Assembly: GCA_963971305.1 (NCBI GenBank)
Contig: OZ020305.1
Span: forward strand, 49,023,080-49,087,079
Reading direction: 5' to 3'
From: Arcuatula senhousia
Taxonomy: Eukaryota > Mollusca > Bivalvia > Mytilida > Mytilidae
Length of the DNA: 64,000 nt
Numbering within the stretch: the stretch's first letter is position 1; every line of letters starts with the position of its first letter. This document shows, in pieces, positions 34,387-46,218 of the stretch. Made by a program: the position numbers and the translations under genes. The notes under the pieces were generated by a model that saw only the letters and a list, made by a program, of their open reading frames with translations, was not told the DNA's origin and made no database searches.

Positions 34387-34690
34387 AGTTTTGTAATGTC
34401 ATCCTTTCCGGATTTGACCAACGCTTATTCGATCTTTGGCAACGTGACGGGTGTGCTATAGCAAGCAGGAACTGCTTACTCTTCCGGAGCACCTGAGTTC
34501 ACTCTCGTTTCGACTTGAGTTCACGTTGCTGAATGCGGTTTTGTTGTTATGTGTGTGTGTGTTTTATGTTGTTTGTTGTGTGTGATGAGTTTTTGTCTGC
34601 CAGTTTTGTCTTTGTCTTTACGGTTTTATGATACTGATTACCCCTTTGGTACACCTTTGCTTCTTTGACAGAGTTATGAGACGATCATAT
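34387..34690 (+). other. 3' region of the Penelope-like fragment
   Basis: T- and GT-rich sequence following the RT stop, including a (GT)n run near 34550. It probably belongs to the same element and abuts the end of G3. Confidence 0.4.
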
Positions 34691-34695
34691 TCTAG

Positions 34696-35130
34696 TCAGT
34701 TGAATTTGCATTGGCTGGTATCGTTTCTTTTTGTGTCTATCATATTCTGTTGAAGAAAGTTGCTTCTTGTGTTCTTTGGTCTCCTTCTTACTTTCTTTTG
34801 TCTCCAACCGTTTTTTAACCATCTCGTTGTCACTCGACTTGTCTTTAGATTTGTTTCTGTAAATCCATTCACTACTCCTTTTCTCAACCGACTCTTTTTT
34901 CCACTATTATCACTGGAAAGACCCAAGAAAGGCGTACCTGGAACTACGTATTGAGTTTCCTTCCTTTCACTAGCTCTTTTGCTATACTGGGGGTGTTTAT
35001 GACATACGTACAGAAACATGAGAAATTGAAGCTAATAACTTGTTACGGGTGGCGAACCCTGATATGTCTCATAAGCTTTGTCATACCTTCTGTGGCACTC
35101 TCGGCAATTAAAATCACCACTGTCAGACAT
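34696..35130 (-). pseudogene. G3 extra gene: zinc-finger and basic part
   Basis: Minus strand. ATG at 35130 lies directly after a T-tract and ACAG (35133-35131), 272 bases downstream of the G3 integrase stop at 35403. The frame starts MSDSGDFNCRECHRRYDKAY, with CxxC and an aromatic residue as in a C2H2 finger. In the next frame the sequence then gives RHIRVRHP, which would supply both histidines, so a frameshift is likely. After an in-frame TAG it goes on through VCHKHPQYSKRASERKE into a very basic tail (NGWRQKKVRRRPKNTRSN) and stops at 34696. A Penelope-like fragment then cuts the element, so a T1 domain, if present, is lost. It parallels the G1 and G2 extra genes in position, splice signal, finger and charge. 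Confidence 0.6.
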
Positions 35131-35146
35131 CTGTAAAAAAAATTGA
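35131..35146 (-). promoter_or_regulatory. Putative 3' splice site before the G3 extra gene
   Basis: Minus strand: CAATTTTTTTTACAG ends at 35131 and is followed at once by the ATG at 35130. Same arrangement as in G1 and G2. Confidence 0.55.
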
Positions 35147-35402
35147 ACATCATTCTAAAGCAATGGTTAAGACTTAGTAACTAATTGGGTATCATTGACA
35201 AGTAAGTTATCCAGAAAAACCTGTTTGCCTCTGACTCTATTTATTTTAGTCATCTTTCCCCTAAAAGAGTTCTTTCCAATTTATTTTTCTTATTTTAAAC
35301 AATATCTTCGGTCTCTGTTTTGGTATAGTATTCTGTTTGATAACTTAGTATTTTTATGTTATTTTTCAGGATCATCTACAGATAAAGAAATGACTTCAAT
35401 CT

Positions 35403-37620
35403 TTAGGGTTTAGTTTCATGTAGCCAACTATGAACATTTCCATAAAAGCGTTTCAGCTTGTTATGGTGAACAATTTTTGGTTTTAAGTTCTATAATCCAC
35501 GGAAACCCAGGGGTTCTTCTCTCGCCTACTCTTTCATTATGATGAATGAGTAAGCGAGAGAAGAACCCCTGGAGTTCTGTGTCTTTTGGACTTTGAATAT
35601 TGTATATATTATATCAGAGGGTATTTCTTTAATTATATATGGACCAACCCAGTTTCCTATTAGTTTGTGTAACAAGCACGCTTTTATCCGTTGCTGGCTT
35701 TGGATATATTTTTGCGTGCTTTATCATGCACCTTCCACATTTGCTTTTGAATTTTGTCAACATATTCATTGACAGCAGAAGTTTCATTTGGGCAGCTCTC
35801 TGCTTGTGGATGTTGACCAAAAATACGGTCAACGGGAAGCTGTAGCTCTCTATCAAGCATCATGATACTTGGTGAAAACCTGGTAGTGTCATGTTCAGAT
35901 GACCTGTATACCATCAAAGCCCATGGGGGTTGTTAAGCCCACCCTCTTTGTGACTTAGTTACATATTTTAGTATGTCTTCAAGACTTCTGTTTAATCGTC
36001 CGACTAAACAATCACTTTGTGGTCTGAAGGCAGTCGTTCTTGTTTTGTCTATCTTTAGACGCAAACATAGCTCTTTAAAGAGGCCTGTCTCAAATTGTCT
36101 GCCTTGATCTTTGTGAATCTGAAGAGGATACCCAAACCTACTTACAAAGCTATTCAAAAAGTTTTCAACTATTGTAACTGTTTCTGAGTCGGGTATAGGG
36201 AAACCCTCAACCCATCTCGTCAAGTAATATGTTACAATCAATGCATATCTGCTCCCTTTGTTGGAAAGTGGCAGAGGACTTTAGATGTCTAAGGCAACCC
36301 TCTCAATTGGCGCTCCAACGTTGTATTGCTTCATTCAACTCTTTGCCTTCCTGGGTGGCTGCTTTCTAGAGCTACATTTATTTCAAGACTGAATCCACTT
36401 CCCTATGTTTGCCTTGTATCCAACCCAGTTAACTCTATTCTGTGCCCTTGCAACAGTTCTATGAATTCCCATATGACCGGTTTGTGGGTCATCATGTATC
36501 ATCTTCATTATTTCTTCTTTCCAAATAGCTGGTATTATCAGTTGGAGGTTATGTTCTTCTGTATTAACATTTATCCATTTTCTGTACAAAACATCATTCT
36601 GTACTATGATTCTGTCCCATTGTGGCCAGCTTTTCTTTAGTACGGGGCTACCCAGTGCTACACCATTCCAGTCTGGACGTCCATTACCTCCCTTTTTCCA
36701 TTCATACAATAACGCAAGTAAGTCATCTGTCATTTGAGCGTCATGTTTCTGTTCGTCAGACTTATGTTGGTACCACGTAAAACTGTCATTGAGAGAGTCA
36801 TCTGCATCCTGTGGTTTCGTAATCTTAAGAAAATCTGTATGCTTTTCTTCGTTTCTTTCTGTTGACATTTCTCTCTGACCCACTCTATTGCATTGAGAAC
36901 ATGGAAAACATTGACTGCCATGATATCTTCCTATGTGATGGTGTATGTATCTAACATCCATCATGCAAGTGCTCCATGGTCTGTCCTAACAATAAATCGT
37001 GTTCCATAGACTGAGATAGTGATGGAAATGCTTAACTCTTAATATGACTTTTAAAAGTTCCCTTCTGGTGACACAATACTGTTTTCGAGCTTGACTGAGG
37101 CCTTTACTGAAATAGGCTATTATAACTTCTTTTCCATCTACCATTTGTAATAGCACAGCTCCAACTCCAAAGCCACTTCCGTCTGTATCTAATATAAATG
37201 GTTTGTTTATGTCAGGAAATCCAAGGATAGGTGCTGTTGTTAAAGCATCTTTGAGTTTCATAATCTTCAGTCCATTTTAAGGGGCAGTTTTTTCTGTGAG
37301 TCTATGTAGTGGTCGTGCTATTGTTGCGAAATCTTTCACGAACCTACGATAGTATGAGCAAGTCCCTAAGAAGCTTCTGACATCCTTAAGTGTTTTTGGC
37401 ACTGGCCATGACTTTACACTTTCTATTTTACCTTCATCAGCAGCAACTTTTTTGACACATTATGTCCAAGAAAGGAAATTCGTTTCTGCAACAAACAGCA
37501 TTTGTTGGGTGACACCTTAAGTCCATGTTGTGCAATGCGAATCTAACCTTTTCACATGTGTCTCAAATGACTCTTATACGATGATGTCGTATATGTAAAT
37601 AAAGGTATTAACAAAATTAC
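35403..37620 (-). pseudogene. pol: G3 Pol fragment: RT thumb, RNase H, integrase
   Basis: Minus strand, read from ~37620 down. RT remnant YIYDIIV at ~37590 (a degraded Y-x-D-D box) and thumb VRSFLGTCSYYRRFV (~37330). RNase H: ILDTDGSGFGVGAVL and TRRELLKVILRVKHFHHYL. Integrase: zinc-site remnant, VLYRKWINVNTEEHN, the core with KDQGRQFETGLFKEL and TTAFRPQSDCLVGRL, then MMVYRSSEHDTTRFSPS and the C-terminal GPY module, stop at 35403-35405. Several frame breaks. A 66-base hairpin interrupts the last module (35507-35572). Similar to but clearly distinct from G1 and G2. Gag, protease and LTRs are missing. Confidence 0.85.
35507..35572. other. Hairpin inside the G3 integrase end
   Basis: CCAGGGGTTCTTCTCTCGCC and following bases pair with 35548-35572 over 25 bp with one mismatch, loop of 16 bases. 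It splits the C-terminal integrase module. Confidence 0.75.
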
Positions 37621-37624
37621 CGAA

Positions 37625-38017
37625 CTTGGAGAATCAATCTCAAATGTCTATAAGACAAGACAAAACAAGAAAGACATACCGGAAAATTAAAAACTGCAAT
37701 GGTCCTGACTTGGTACAAGCATTTCAAAAGAAATGGTGGGTTAAACCAGGTTTAATGCGCGCCAAACGTATCCCTTCCATTGCGATCTTTGGGTTCGGTA
37801 ACTACACAAAACATAACAGGTTTGTGAAGACATATTAGGGATGCTAAGGTGATCATATCGGTACATCAACCAGCCAAACATTAATCAAAGCAAGAACTAA
37901 ACCATTTCGTCAAACATGATTTTGAATTTTTGTACGAGTGGAAGATAACGAAGAAAGAATTTTTTTAGCGATCGTATGAGACGTATTTTCTTATAACCTT
38001 GGTCTGACATTCGGATA
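37625..38017. other. No gene recognised
   Basis: Junction DNA between G3 and the modular repeat at 38018. Short frames only. Confidence 0.35.
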
Positions 38018-41000
38018 AAACAAGGTATAATTGAAACTGGATGCAGTTTCGAATGTCTCCCAAACGAAGTCCCATTAATCACATGGGGAAAATTTGTGAG
38101 GGTGCTTACCTATAAATACAAGTTTTACAGAAGTCCCACGAGTAAGCAAAATCCTGAAAATGCCTTTAAATGCATTTTTAGAACCTCATGGAAAAAATTT
38201 GGGCAGGGGTTCCCCTAATAACTCAAGTTATTTAGTATTCTATCATTTGAGGGGTGGGGCATGACCCCCCTCAGACGCCCCTATGGTACCAAATAATTCA
38301 TCTAATCATTAAGTGTAATAATATATGTGGTTATAGGGTGGGGATCTAAACTATTTTCAGATTATTTAGCATTTTTTGATTTGAGGGGGGGTGGGGCATG
38401 ACCCCCCTCAGACCCCCTATGGTATCAAATGATTTGTTTTATCATAAGGAGTAATAATATATATGGTTATAGGGTGGGGATCTCAATGGTTTTCAGAATA
38501 TTTAGTATTTTGTCATTTGAGGGGGGTGGGGTATGACCCCCCTCAGACCCCCCATGGTACCAAATGATTTGTGTTATCATAAGGAGTAATAATATATGTG
38601 GTTATAGGGTGGGGATCTCAATGGTTTTCAGAATATTTAGCATTTTGTCATTTGAGGGGGTGGAGCATGCCCCCCCTTAACACAATGAAGCGGAGGGTAT
38701 TACATAATACATCACCACTAAATGTGGCCAGGTATGAAAATTAAAATATATGACGTAACACAGTATTTCCAAGTTTAAGATCACACATTTTCAAGATATA
38801 TCACTTTTCCCATAGACTTCTATAGTAAAATTTTGCAAAACCCCACCCCCTTTTGAGACCCCAAAAATATATGTTCCCTCCAACATATTGAAATTTTTTT
38901 TCAGGAGGATCATCTAGGAGTATGGGCCTATCAAGTCATATGATATCAAGCGATTCCGTCTATCAGTTTCTGAGAAACGCCGCAGACAAGTGTTCGAAAA
39001 AACGCGCCCGGAAAGAAGAAAAAAAATAATAATAATAATAATTAAAACTTATGTTTCGCGAAACATGGGATGTCCCCTCCCGTTCTCATTTAATGTCTGT
39101 GATACCGAGTTAATTCTGTTCAGCATGTCAAAATACCCCTAAATATCAATTTTCATGTAAATCGAAGCACTTTGAAGTTTTGGCGGCCATCTTGGATTCA
39201 AAATGGCCGCCATCGTCAAATTTTAATTTTAGATATAGAATATTACTCGCAACACCATAATCTATCAGTATACCAATTTTCATCAAAATCAGACCACTTT
39301 GAAATTTTGGCGGCCATCTTGGATTCAAAATGGCCGCCATCGTCAAATTTTAATTTTAGATATAGAATATTACTCGCAACACCATAATCTATCAGTATAC
39401 CAATTTTCATCAAAATCAGACCACTTTGAAATTTTTTAAAAATTTGGACCCGATTATCTCCCTTTAAAATCACATTTTCATTTATATCTCAAAAACCGTA
39501 AATACCGCTTCCGAATTTTTTTCGCTCATTTAGTAGTACTAATCAAGCTCTACAACTGAAACATACCAAGTTTCAAGGTCCTGACCACCTAGGTTTCCGA
39601 GATATGGCGATGTCCGGTATCTAGAACAAATCCGGTTTCCATGGAAACGGCGGCCATTTTGAAATTTTAAATCGCAGAAAACACTGTAGGACCTTTGGAC
39701 CTATCACCCCTCCAAGTTTCAAATCGATCGGTCCACCTTTGACCGAGGAGATAGTCGGACAAGTTCGTGCATCAGGTTGACGGAAGAAAAAGAAAAAAGT
39801 ATAATAATAACTAGGTATAATTGTGATCGCAAAGCGAGTCACAAATGTCCCCTCACGTACCCCTCTTTGTTAATATCCAGCTTATTCAGGAACATTTTTC
39901 TGTTTGCCATCCAATATAAAGCTTAGATATCAATTTTCGTTAAAATGGGAGTAAGTAGAATTTTTACCGGAAGTGGCGGCCATTTTAAATTTTTTGACAT
40001 TTTCGACTTCACGCCTCAATTTTCCATCCTTTAAAACCCCTAGATATCAATTTTCGTTAAAATTGGAGCAAGTTGAATTTTTACCGGAAGTGGCGGCCAT
40101 TTTGAATTTTTCGACATTTTCGACTTCACGCCTCAATTCGCCATCCTTTAAAACCCCTAGATATCAATTTTCGTTAAAATCGGAGCAAGTTGAATTTTTA
40201 CCGGAAGTGGCGGCAATTTTGAATTTTCGTCATTTTTGACTTCACGCCTTAATTCGCCATCCTTAAAAACCTCTAAATATCAATTTTTGTTAAAATCGGA
40301 GCAAGTGGAATTTTTACCGGAAGTGGCGGCCATTTTGAATTTTTCGACATTTTCGACTTCGCGCCTCAATTCGCCATCTTTTAAAACCCCTAGATATCAA
40401 TTTTCGTGAAAATCGGAGCAAGTTGAATTTTTACCGGAAGTGGCGGCCATTTTGAATTTTTCGACATTTTCGACTTCACGCCTCAATTCGCCATCTTTTA
40501 AAACCCCTAGATATCAATTTTCGTGAAAATCGGAGCAAGTTGAATTTTTACCGGAAGTGGCGGCCATTTTGAAAATTGCGGTCGATAAAAAAAATTTTGA
40601 TACCAAAAATTAACTCGGCATATCACTATTACCTTATAAACCAATTTTCATCAAAGTTGGAGCAAGTTTCAATTTTGGCGGGAAACGGTCGGCCATTTTG
40701 AAAATCGACCAAAGTTTTTTTGAGACCAAAAATCATTTTGGCATATCACTTTTACTTTCTACACCAATACCTGTTTAAAAGTAGTCAGTGATATTTAATT
40801 TGTAAAATTTTACCTAGAAATACTAAAGATTTGATATAATTTTAAATAATGTGGTATTAAATTATCTCCCCTTTTTTCGAATTTTTGCAAATATTTTGAA
40901 AACGGTAAGTCCGATTTTCAAAATTCTTTTTTTGTATGATACCTCTTATATATACCTACTACATAGTGAAAGGAATTTTTCCTAATCCAGCCGGTTTGGA

Positions 41001-41417
41001 AATGCCAGCAAAAATTCAACTTTGATTTTGAGGAGCCATTTTCAGGCCCCTTTTTACCCAATAAGGGGTCGCTTGATTTTGACGAAAAAATCTGATTACA
41101 CAATTTCACACTCCATACTCTTGATATATGAAGTTTCAGCTTCCTACCTTTAAAGATGTTCTTTAAATCGAGCGGACAAGTTCACACTAAAGAATACTAA
41201 GAATAATAATAATAAAAAAAAAAAAATAATAATAATAAGAAACCGAGCAAAAACAATATGTCCCCGACACTTCGTGTTCGGGGACATAATAAGAAGAAAA
41301 ATAAGAAACGGAGTAAAAACAATATGTCCCCGACGACACTTCGTGGTCGGGGACATAATAAGAATAATAAGAACTGAGCAAAAACAACATGTCTCCAAAC
41401 TTCGTTTGGGAGACATA
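38018..41417 (+). repeat. Modular repeat, forward copy, with tandem blocks
   Basis: Composite non-coding repeat whose inverted copy is at 46219-48512. Blocks in order: a lead (38018-38200), ~135-bp tandem units with GGGGTGGGGCATGACCCCCC phrases (about 38200-38700), a spacer with a CGATTCCGTCTATCAG phrase (38952), two ~126-bp units built on GGCGGCCATCTTGGATTC (about 39180-39430), five or six ~117-bp units starting CCGGAAGTGGCGGCC (39967, 40084, 40201, 40317, 40434, 40551), and three hairpin modules (41260-41416). The ATG..CAT-type frames inside are by-products of the repeats. Confidence 0.8.
41258..41416. repeat. Three tandem UUCG-type hairpin modules
   Basis: Units ATGTCCCCGACACTTCGTG.., ATGTCCCCGACGACACTTCG.. 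and ATGTCTCCAAACTTCG.., each completed by its complement (..GGGGACAT or ..GGAGACAT) around a TTCG loop. They are spaced ~65-75 bases apart by A-rich linkers. Similar palindromes start other modules at 39053 (ATGTTTCGCGAAACAT) and 39820. Confidence 0.8.
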
Positions 41418-41454
41418 AATATCTGAAAAAGTGTACAAGACCTGGTATATTGAA

Positions 41455-41972
41455 TTAGTTGTGAAATATATACATCGGTTGCAGGTGACGTTGGTTAGTT
41501 ACTTTCCAGGTTAGAAGATCAATAAAATTAAAAACGCCTCTTTTATCGTAAATTTTTGTACTGAGATGGCCACCCCGGTCAAATTCGAGATGTAGATCAA
41601 AGAATGATGTAAAGCAAGTGCATTCGGTGGTTTCTTTAATCTCTATCTCTGGAGGATATATTGAAGGAATCCATCTACCAAACGAAGAGTTGTTGACAGA
41701 GAGGACGTCATTAATATATCTGAAAGTTAGATTAAAGGACCTTGCCGCTTTCATCTTCTCGTTCTTTACGAGTTCCTGTAGAAATTCAGTCTCATAAGAG
41801 TATAAAAACAGTCGGCAAAGAGGAGCACAGTTTGAGCTCATTGAAAGGCCAGTTTGTTGTTGAAAAATCTCTTCTCCAAATGTGACAAACATGTTGTCAA
41901 TAAAGAAATCAAGCATACTGCAAACTTGATCCAAAGTGTAAATCTTTATCTTTAAAAGTTGTTTTTGAAAGA
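41455..41972 (-). pseudogene. Penelope-like reverse transcriptase fragment
   Basis: Minus strand, homologous to 33515-34386 but covering a more N-terminal part: YTLDQVCSMLDFFIDNMFV, FQQQTGLSMSSNCAPLCRLF, FNLTFRYINDVLSVNNSSFG and LDLHLEFDRGGHLSTKIYD. The active-site box reads YIND where the other copy has YIDD, so a catalytic Asp is lost. The frame ends at ~41455 against the modular repeat; the upstream side abuts SINE-A at 41981. Confidence 0.75.
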
Positions 41973-41980
41973 AAAAAAAA

Positions 41981-42395
41981 CGTGTGGGTCCCGGGAGGCG
42001 AATAGGCCCGCAGCAGAGCCTAACTTGTCGTAAAAGGTGACTAAGGGTCTTGGTATTCTGACGTCAGATGAGGGCTCAGCCCACAGAGCGACCAAGTGTG
42101 TACCCTAGGTGACTGAATAGTGTGGCCCTCGTCCGTGGGGGTTGTCTGGTCTATAATACGGAAACTGTGACCGCCGACCATATTGGGTCAACTTGTGTGG
42201 AGAATGCCACGCTTCATGCACGTAAAATACCCCTTTGTTGACCGCCAAGTAGTGAACCACATAGGCTAAATTTTCTGCCCATACCCACCTCTCCCCTTTT
42301 CGTTTGGTTCTTCAAAATTCACCGGTCATTTGTTTCCCACCCCAGCCCCATATTTCATTTATCATCATCATTTCCTGTTCATTTTATCATTTTTT
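41981..42395 (+). mobile_element. SINE-A, left part (split copy)
   Basis: Plus-orientation, older copy with many substitutions. It is cut by the 42396-44270 repeat and resumes at 44271-44310 (TTTCATGTTCATCGCCTGT). Confidence 0.8.
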
Positions 42396-44270
42396 GCTCA
42401 CCTAGGTCCAGGGTGAGCTATTGTCATCGCTTGGCGTCTGTCGTCCTTCGTCTGTCCGTTCAACTTTTCAAAAATCTTCTTCTCTTAAATCGCCGGACCA
42501 AATGGAATGAAACTTGGTATGGTTGTTATTTAAGGTGTCCTCTACAAAATTGTCGTTGGGATTTTTGATTCGGTGAAAAATATGGCCGCCATTGCTAAAA
42601 ATAGAACATAGGGGTTAATTGCAGTTGTTCGCAAAACGGTCACAGATATCAAAATTCTGGCATAAGTTAAAAAAGTAATCCGCACCTCAAGATCTACCTG
42701 CCCTGAAATTTTCAAGAAGATCCGAAAACCGATGTAGGAGTTATTGCCCTTTTTCTGAATTTTTTCCAAAGTTTGCACTTATTTAACCCTCTATCTTGAA
42801 AACTATACAAGATATCTGAAAAATTTAAATTGCATATAATTAAGCACATTAAGATCTACAAATGAACTAATAATGGGGTCAAAGTCCTAGGACCATTCCT
42901 TATAGAAGTTTTTGGTTTACAAAACTGTCGTTTGGATTTTTGATTCATCAAAAAACATGGCCGCCATGGCTAAACATAGAACATAGGGGGAATAGCAGTT
43001 TTTTTTTAGCAAATAACTCAAAAACAGTAACATATATCAAAATTGTGGCAAGGGTAAAAGTGATCAGCAAGATCTACAAATGATATAATGGGGTGAAAGT
43101 CCTAGGACCATTCCTCATAGGAGTTTTTCCCCTTATACTGTCAAAATTGACCATTTTCAGTGTTTTTCATCCTATTTTCAAACGTTAACTTCTCTAACAC
43201 CATAAGTCTCACAATTACTAAACTTAATGTGGTAGTTCTTTGAGGTATGAATAACAAAACTGTCGTTTGGATTTTAAAAAGTCTCTATAGGGTCGAAGTT
43301 GTCAGCTGTCCCCTTATAGGGGTTACGGCCCCTAAAATAACCTTTTTTCATGTTTTGGTCTATAGAATGAAAACTATAGCAGATAGAGAAAAGCTGTTGC
43401 TGGCTTAAATGTTCAGTTCATAGGAACGAAGCTGTCAGATGATCCCTTATAGGGGTTACAGCCCATTAAAGGTAAAAATAGCGGGTTTTTTTATGTTTTT
43501 GTCCTATAGTATGAAAACTATTGCAGATAGAGAAAAGCTGTTGCTTTCTTAAATGTTCAGCTCATTTAGCTCTATAAAAGTCTCCATATGGTCAAAGTTG
43601 TCAGATGACCCCTTATAGGGTTACGACCCCTAACATAACGTTTTTTCATGTTTTTGCCCTATAAAATGAAAACTATAGCAGATAGACAGTAGGTGCTGCT
43701 TGCTTAAATGTTCAGCTCACTTAGCTCTACAAAATTCTCCATAGGGTCAAATTTGTCAGATGTCTCCTTATAGGGGTTACGGCCCCTAAAATAACGTCTT
43801 TTCATGTTTTTGGCATGTAGAATGAAAACTATAGCAGATAGAGAAAAGCTTTTGCTGGCATAAATGTTCAGTTCATTTAGCTCTATAAAATTAAGTCTTC
43901 ATAAGACCGAAGTTGTCAGATGACCCCTTATAGGGGTTACAGCCCCTTAAAGGTGAAAAATAGTGTTTTTTACTTATAGGATGACAACTTTTGTAGATAA
44001 AGAAAAGCTGTTGCTTGCTTAAACATTCAGCTCATTTAGCTCTACAAAAGTTTTCATAGCGTGGAAGTTGTCAGAACCCCTTATAGGGGTTATGGCTCCT
44101 AAAGCAACGGTTTTTTTTTTTCTTAATTTGGGCCTATACGGCTTCAGAATGAGAACTATAGTAGATAGAAAAAAACTGTTACTTGCTTAAATGTTCAGCT
44201 CATTTAGCTCTGCAAAAGTCTTTATAGGGTCGACATTAAGACCAGGTGAGAGATTCAGGCTCCTGGGAGC
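42396..44270 (+). repeat. Dispersed GCTCACC repeat with ~150-bp tandem core
   Basis: Starts GCTCACCTAGGTCCAGGGTGAGC-like (self-complementary) and ends AGGCTCCTGGGAGC (self-complementary). A second copy is at 48731-49725. The core, about 43270-44230, is built of ~143-160-bp units (ATGAAAACTATAGCAGATAG at 43368, 43511, 43671, 43822 and later). It inserted in SINE-A with TTTTT on both sides (42391-42395, 44271-44275). No coding capacity. Confidence 0.75.
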
Positions 44271-44310
44271 TTTTTGTTTCATGTTCATCGCCTGTAAATA
44301 ACCTCATTTT
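44271..44310 (+). mobile_element. SINE-A, right part of the split copy
   Basis: TTTCATGTTCATCGCCTGT and TAAATAACCT continue the 41981-42395 copy. The (ACTC)n tail is missing. Confidence 0.65.
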
Positions 44311-44369
44311 ATCGCCATTTAGTACCATAAGGTAAAGCCTGGGTCACATAACCAGTAACGTTCTTTCAA

Positions 44370-44612
44370 TCATAAACTAAGTGACATGAAACCATAGTAA
44401 AAACCAGTGCTTCGTCCGAGTTTCGCTACCATACACTGCAGGGCCATTTGACCTTTAGGGTTCATAAAATGAAGTAACCAAGTCAAAGCCACATTTTCTG
44501 TGCGAACAATAACATTTGACCAATTTAAATAACGGTGATATTGTTTTATACCCATGATGATGGCAAGTAAACCTCTGTGAGTGACACAATAATGTTTTAC
44601 TAAGAGATTCAC
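44370..44612 (-). pseudogene. Gypsy RNase H scrap
   Basis: Minus strand: KHYCVTHRGLLAIIMGIKQY then HRYLNWSNVIVRTENVALTW and LLHFMNPKGQMA. This matches the RNase H end of G1-G3 (YCVTRRELLAVV..HFHHYLYG..RSDHGALSWLFNFKNPEGQLA). No further Pol parts are clear around it. Confidence 0.75.
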
Positions 44613-45099
44613 TGAGTTATGCTATGACATCTGTTCCATTATCAGAAACCTATGAAAAAGCATTATACTTACTGACATCACAAAAGGCTTCGACATGTCA
44701 GCAGATACAATGGCATCCTTTAATTTAAAACGATGTTTCACACTTATCAACCGATATGATTGTACTTTTTTTATCGGTCGGTCTATGTGTTTAAATTAGA
44801 ATTTCCTAGCAGCATTTTATGTGGTAGGATCATGTTCATAGGAAGGATCTTATTAATTAACATGTTTAACGGTTTTAGGTGAAACTTGGTTTTTAATACA
44901 TGTATATGTGCTGCCGGATGCCATCTTCAAAAACAATTTGTCCCAAATATGAAACAAGGATCAAAGATCATTTTCAGGTGAGATGTTTAGACTTCTGTGG
45001 CGATTCTCTCAAGATCCCCATTCAGTCTGAATAAATAGGTACTCTATAATATTGGTTAATTTTTAAGACTGAATTTTGCTGTCTATAAATGTCTAACTG
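44613..45099. other. No gene recognised
   Basis: Possibly decayed Gypsy sequence next to the RNase H scrap, but no motif could be assigned. Confidence 0.3.
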
Positions 45100-45475
45100 T
45101 AGCTGAGGCCGGAAATGTCAGCCTACCTGTCAAATAAATGCCGTGGTTGGCAGGCTATAATGCAGAAAAACTTGTGGTGCACTGTGTTTGAAAAAAAATG
45201 TCTCTCTAATGCTCACTTACTCGCCTAATCAAAAAGATGACAAATAAGCTACATTTTTGCAGCTTCGTTCCTTGCATGTTGAAGAAACCGGTCAAAAAGG
45301 ATAAGACACATAGGATCCCCATGCAGGAGGGTGATTTTGTCCTTGTCCAATGGCAGTCAAAGCAATTAAATCTGATTGGCCTTGGACTCCATTTTATGTT
45401 TATTGAACCACTCCTTTCATGTTCCTCTAGCTGATATAGCCGAAATCATGCTGCTTGGGGGTAAAGCAATTACTT
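45100..45475 (+). mobile_element. Old SINE-B copy
   Basis: Diverged plus-orientation copy: GGCAGGCTATAATGCAGAAAA, GGATCCCCATGCAGGAGG and GATATAGCCGAAATCATGCT..GGGGGTAAAGCAAT match the 47410-47858 copy. No target duplication visible. Confidence 0.7.
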
Positions 45476-46218
45476 ATATGCTAACCATTATGTACACACC
45501 AAATTTTATATGAAAATTGTTTACCGATTGTATTAAAATTTGGGGAATCAACCTATTACATGTCGTAAGTGTCTAATACTGTAATACTTTTTATCTTAGT
45601 TTGTCTTAATTGATATCCTCAGAAATCTATTTGGATCAATCTCTTGTATTATTTATGGTCCAATTAATTGTACATGTATATCAATAATGGCTCTTTTTCT
45701 TCTTAAAACCGTAGCTTATACTTGATTTAGAGTTCAGATTACAAGGCCCCTGCAGCAATTCGTTTTTAACCGGGATAATCGCTGTAGCTTAAACACGGCT
45801 ATATGTACGATAGCCTTTCAGTAACTGACCAATCAATAACTAGCTGACATGGCTGATGCGCATGGTCATGTTGCCTCACCACATAACAATTCATATATGA
45901 TGCACGCTCGCAATATAGTTCCTTTTCCAATATCCAATTACTAGTCTACTTTATACAAATTATAAACAACCTTTAAAATTTGTATATTATCCCGGCTACC
46001 AGTATTTCGATTAAATTGAGTTGTCAAATTAAATGACCATTAAAAGACTAGTCAAGCGACTCATCCTCTTGTTTAATTCACTAATTACAAATACGGACAT
46101 GAGAGTTTACTGTACCCAAAGACTTCCAACAATAAGGATATTCAATTTCCAAAAGAATTTCATTCCATGTTTTATTTATTTTTCTTCCGTATACAATTTC
46201 GGGTTATGTTAATTATGT
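45476..46218. other. No gene recognised
   Basis: AT-rich, no repeat end or exon recognised. Confidence 0.35.

Noticed and set aside
39146..39473. Overlapping frames on both strands with AAILNPRWPPK/GGHFESKMAAK repeats
   Set aside because: By-products of the GGCGGCCAT tandem units, not proteins.
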